Assembly: GCA_946481475.1 (NCBI GenBank)
Contig: CAMLOB010000038.1
Span: 1 to 13,341, forward strand
Direction: 5' to 3'
DNA: 13,341 nt
Source: an uncultured Chlorobiota bacterium
Lineage (GTDB): Bacteria > Bacteroidota > Kapaibacteriia > OLB7
The notes under the pieces are model-generated. The model was not told the origin of the DNA. It worked only from the letters and a program-made list of their open reading frames with translations, and did no database searches. How positions within the stretch are numbered: position 1 is the first letter of the stretch; every line of letters begins with the position of its first letter. Made by a program: the position numbers and the translations under genes. Below, one piece after another: positions 12,520-13,341 of this stretch.

Positions 12520-13341
12520 TCATCTCGCCCACGCATGCCGCAACGACAGATAGCCGGCAAAGCCGAAGCCGAAAAGATACATGATCTCCACCAGCCAGAC
12601 CGAAATTGCGATCCCGACGGCAAAGTAGAGAGCCAGCAGAAGTTCCAGCACGGTTCCGAGACTGATCTTCGAGAACCGGTAGATGCTCCGGGTCCAGGTA
12701 TCTTCCTTCTTCGTGATGTTGTATTTCGGCGTCCGCTTGAACTCGCTCTTGCGGTTGAACAGAGCCTCCAGCACCGCCCTTGTGTTGTTGACGGCCAGTC
12801 CCATCGTTCCGGCCATGAAGACCGGGAACAGCAACATCCGGCGCTTCCAGTCGCTCCGCAGATCACGTTGTGCAACCAGATAGAAGAGGAACGTGGAGAT
12901 CGAGGCGAGGATGAAGATCGCCATCAGGTTGTAGTAGAGGTCCAACTCCGGATGAGCCTTCTTGATCAGAATGATCGGAACGTTCAGCAAGGCGATAAAA
13001 AGGATAAAGGGAAAGACGACGTTCGAGGTCAGATGGATCGTCGCGTGCAGCTTCACCGCAAGGGGCTGATCGCTCCGCCAGACACGCCACAGATGTTTCT
13101 TCGCCGTCTCGATCGCCCCTTTCGTCCAGCGGAACTGCTGAAGCTTCAGTCCGTTCACCTCCGCAGGCAACTCGGCCGGAACGGTCACATCGTTCAGATA
13201 GAGAAACCGCCACCCGCACAACTGCGCCCGGTAGGAGAGATCCAGGTCCTCGGTCAGCGTATCGCTGTGCCAGTCTCCCGCCTCGATAATGCAGGTCTTG
13301 CGCCAGACCCCGGCGGTGCCGTTGAAATTGATAAACACACG
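12520..13341 (-). CDS. GT2-family membrane glycosyltransferase (cellulose-synthase-like), N-terminus outside the window
   Basis: The C-terminal 273 residues of a processive-type family-2 glycosyltransferase; the frame is open to the right edge. Counting from the codon at 13338, the catalytic base motif TEDLDLSYRAQ lies at 29-39 and the acceptor-site QQFRW at 67-71, preceded by the typical FNGTAGVWRK. At least four hydrophobic segments follow (about 97-125, 134-157, 168-185 and 207-250), so it is an inner-membrane enzyme that makes and passes a polysaccharide outward. The nucleotide-binding DxD half is missing only because of the window edge. It lacks a PilZ-type domain after the membrane part. 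Sugar specificity is unknown; the sequence looks closer to CesA/CslA-like enzymes than to simple GT2 transferases. Its stop is next to a repeat. Confidence 0.9.
   Translation of the reverse strand, partial: RVFINFNGTAGVWRKTCIIEAGDWHSDTLTEDLDLSYRAQLCGWRFLYLNDVTVPAELPAEVNGLKLQQFRWTKGAIETAKKHLWRVWRSDQPLAVKLHATIHLTSNVVFPFILFIALLNVPIILIKKAHPELDLYYNLMAIFILASISTFLFYLVAQRDLRSDWKRRMLLFPVFMAGTMGLAVNNTRAVLEALFNRKSEFKRTPKYNITKKEDTWTRSIYRFSKISLGTVLELLLALYFAVGIAISVWLVEIMYLFGFGFAGYLSLRHAWAR

Noticed and set aside
1..13341. A novel defence, phage or mobile gene system
   Set aside because: Every supported gene is a housekeeping, regulator or envelope type. No integrase, transposase, nuclease, toxin-antitoxin pair, reverse transcriptase or phage protein was found on either strand.

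Overview
The window looks like ordinary chromosomal DNA from an uncultured or little-studied bacterium, moderately GC-rich by eye, most likely of the Fibrobacteres-Chlorobi-Bacteroidetes (FCB) superphylum. Three things suggest this. All four exported non-lipoproteins have Gln directly after the predicted signal-peptidase site, the 'Q-rule' described for Bacteroidetes. There is a 428-residue secreted protein with an HHEDFTGQ motif, of a kind I recall mainly from FCB genomes. The purine nucleoside phosphorylase carries an ITDECFPDNL segment that I associate with the Bacteroidetes-type enzyme. Several genes have good Shine-Dalgarno sites (for example AGGAGGT before mscL), which argues against a core Bacteroidetes genome and for a deeper FCB branch such as Ignavibacteria, Kapabacteria or Rhodothermia. 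The placement is inference, not proof.

Layout. Positions 1-543 carry no gene and are packed with short repeats. Positions 544-4505 read on the plus strand: a YjbQ-family protein, a TetR-type regulator, the mechanosensitive channel MscL, a lipoprotein with an EGSGEI-repeat GIN (DUF2807) domain, then a compact ArsR - AHSA1-like SRPBCC - SRPBCC operon behind a perfect 10-bp-arm palindrome that overlaps a plausible promoter. Positions 4506-4657 are a convergent junction filled with repeats. From 4658 to the right end everything reads on the minus strand. In transcription order these are a membrane GT2 glycosyltransferase cut by the window edge, purine nucleoside phosphorylase, the GTPase HflX, the exported HHEDFTGQ protein, an exported thioredoxin-like protein (CGWC), an exported M61 peptidase with a PDZ domain, and an exported S66 LD-carboxypeptidase-like protein. 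The last four make up a run of envelope proteins; only the M61-S66 pair is spaced closely enough to call an operon with some confidence.

The most notable feature is the intergenic DNA. At least six families of short dispersed repeats occupy almost every gap longer than 100 bp, and several sit exactly on gene ends. The stop codons of HflX, purine nucleoside phosphorylase, the glycosyltransferase and the second SRPBCC gene lie in or next to repeat sequence. One family is a palindrome present four times in the same orientation. Its stems differ between copies but stay paired, as expected for a mobile or structured REP-like element. No transposase, CRISPR array, phage gene, rRNA or tRNA was seen. 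I found no clear undescribed multi-gene system. The best leads are the palindromic repeat family, the repeat-at-stop-codon pattern, the HHEDFTGQ protein and the ArsR operator.
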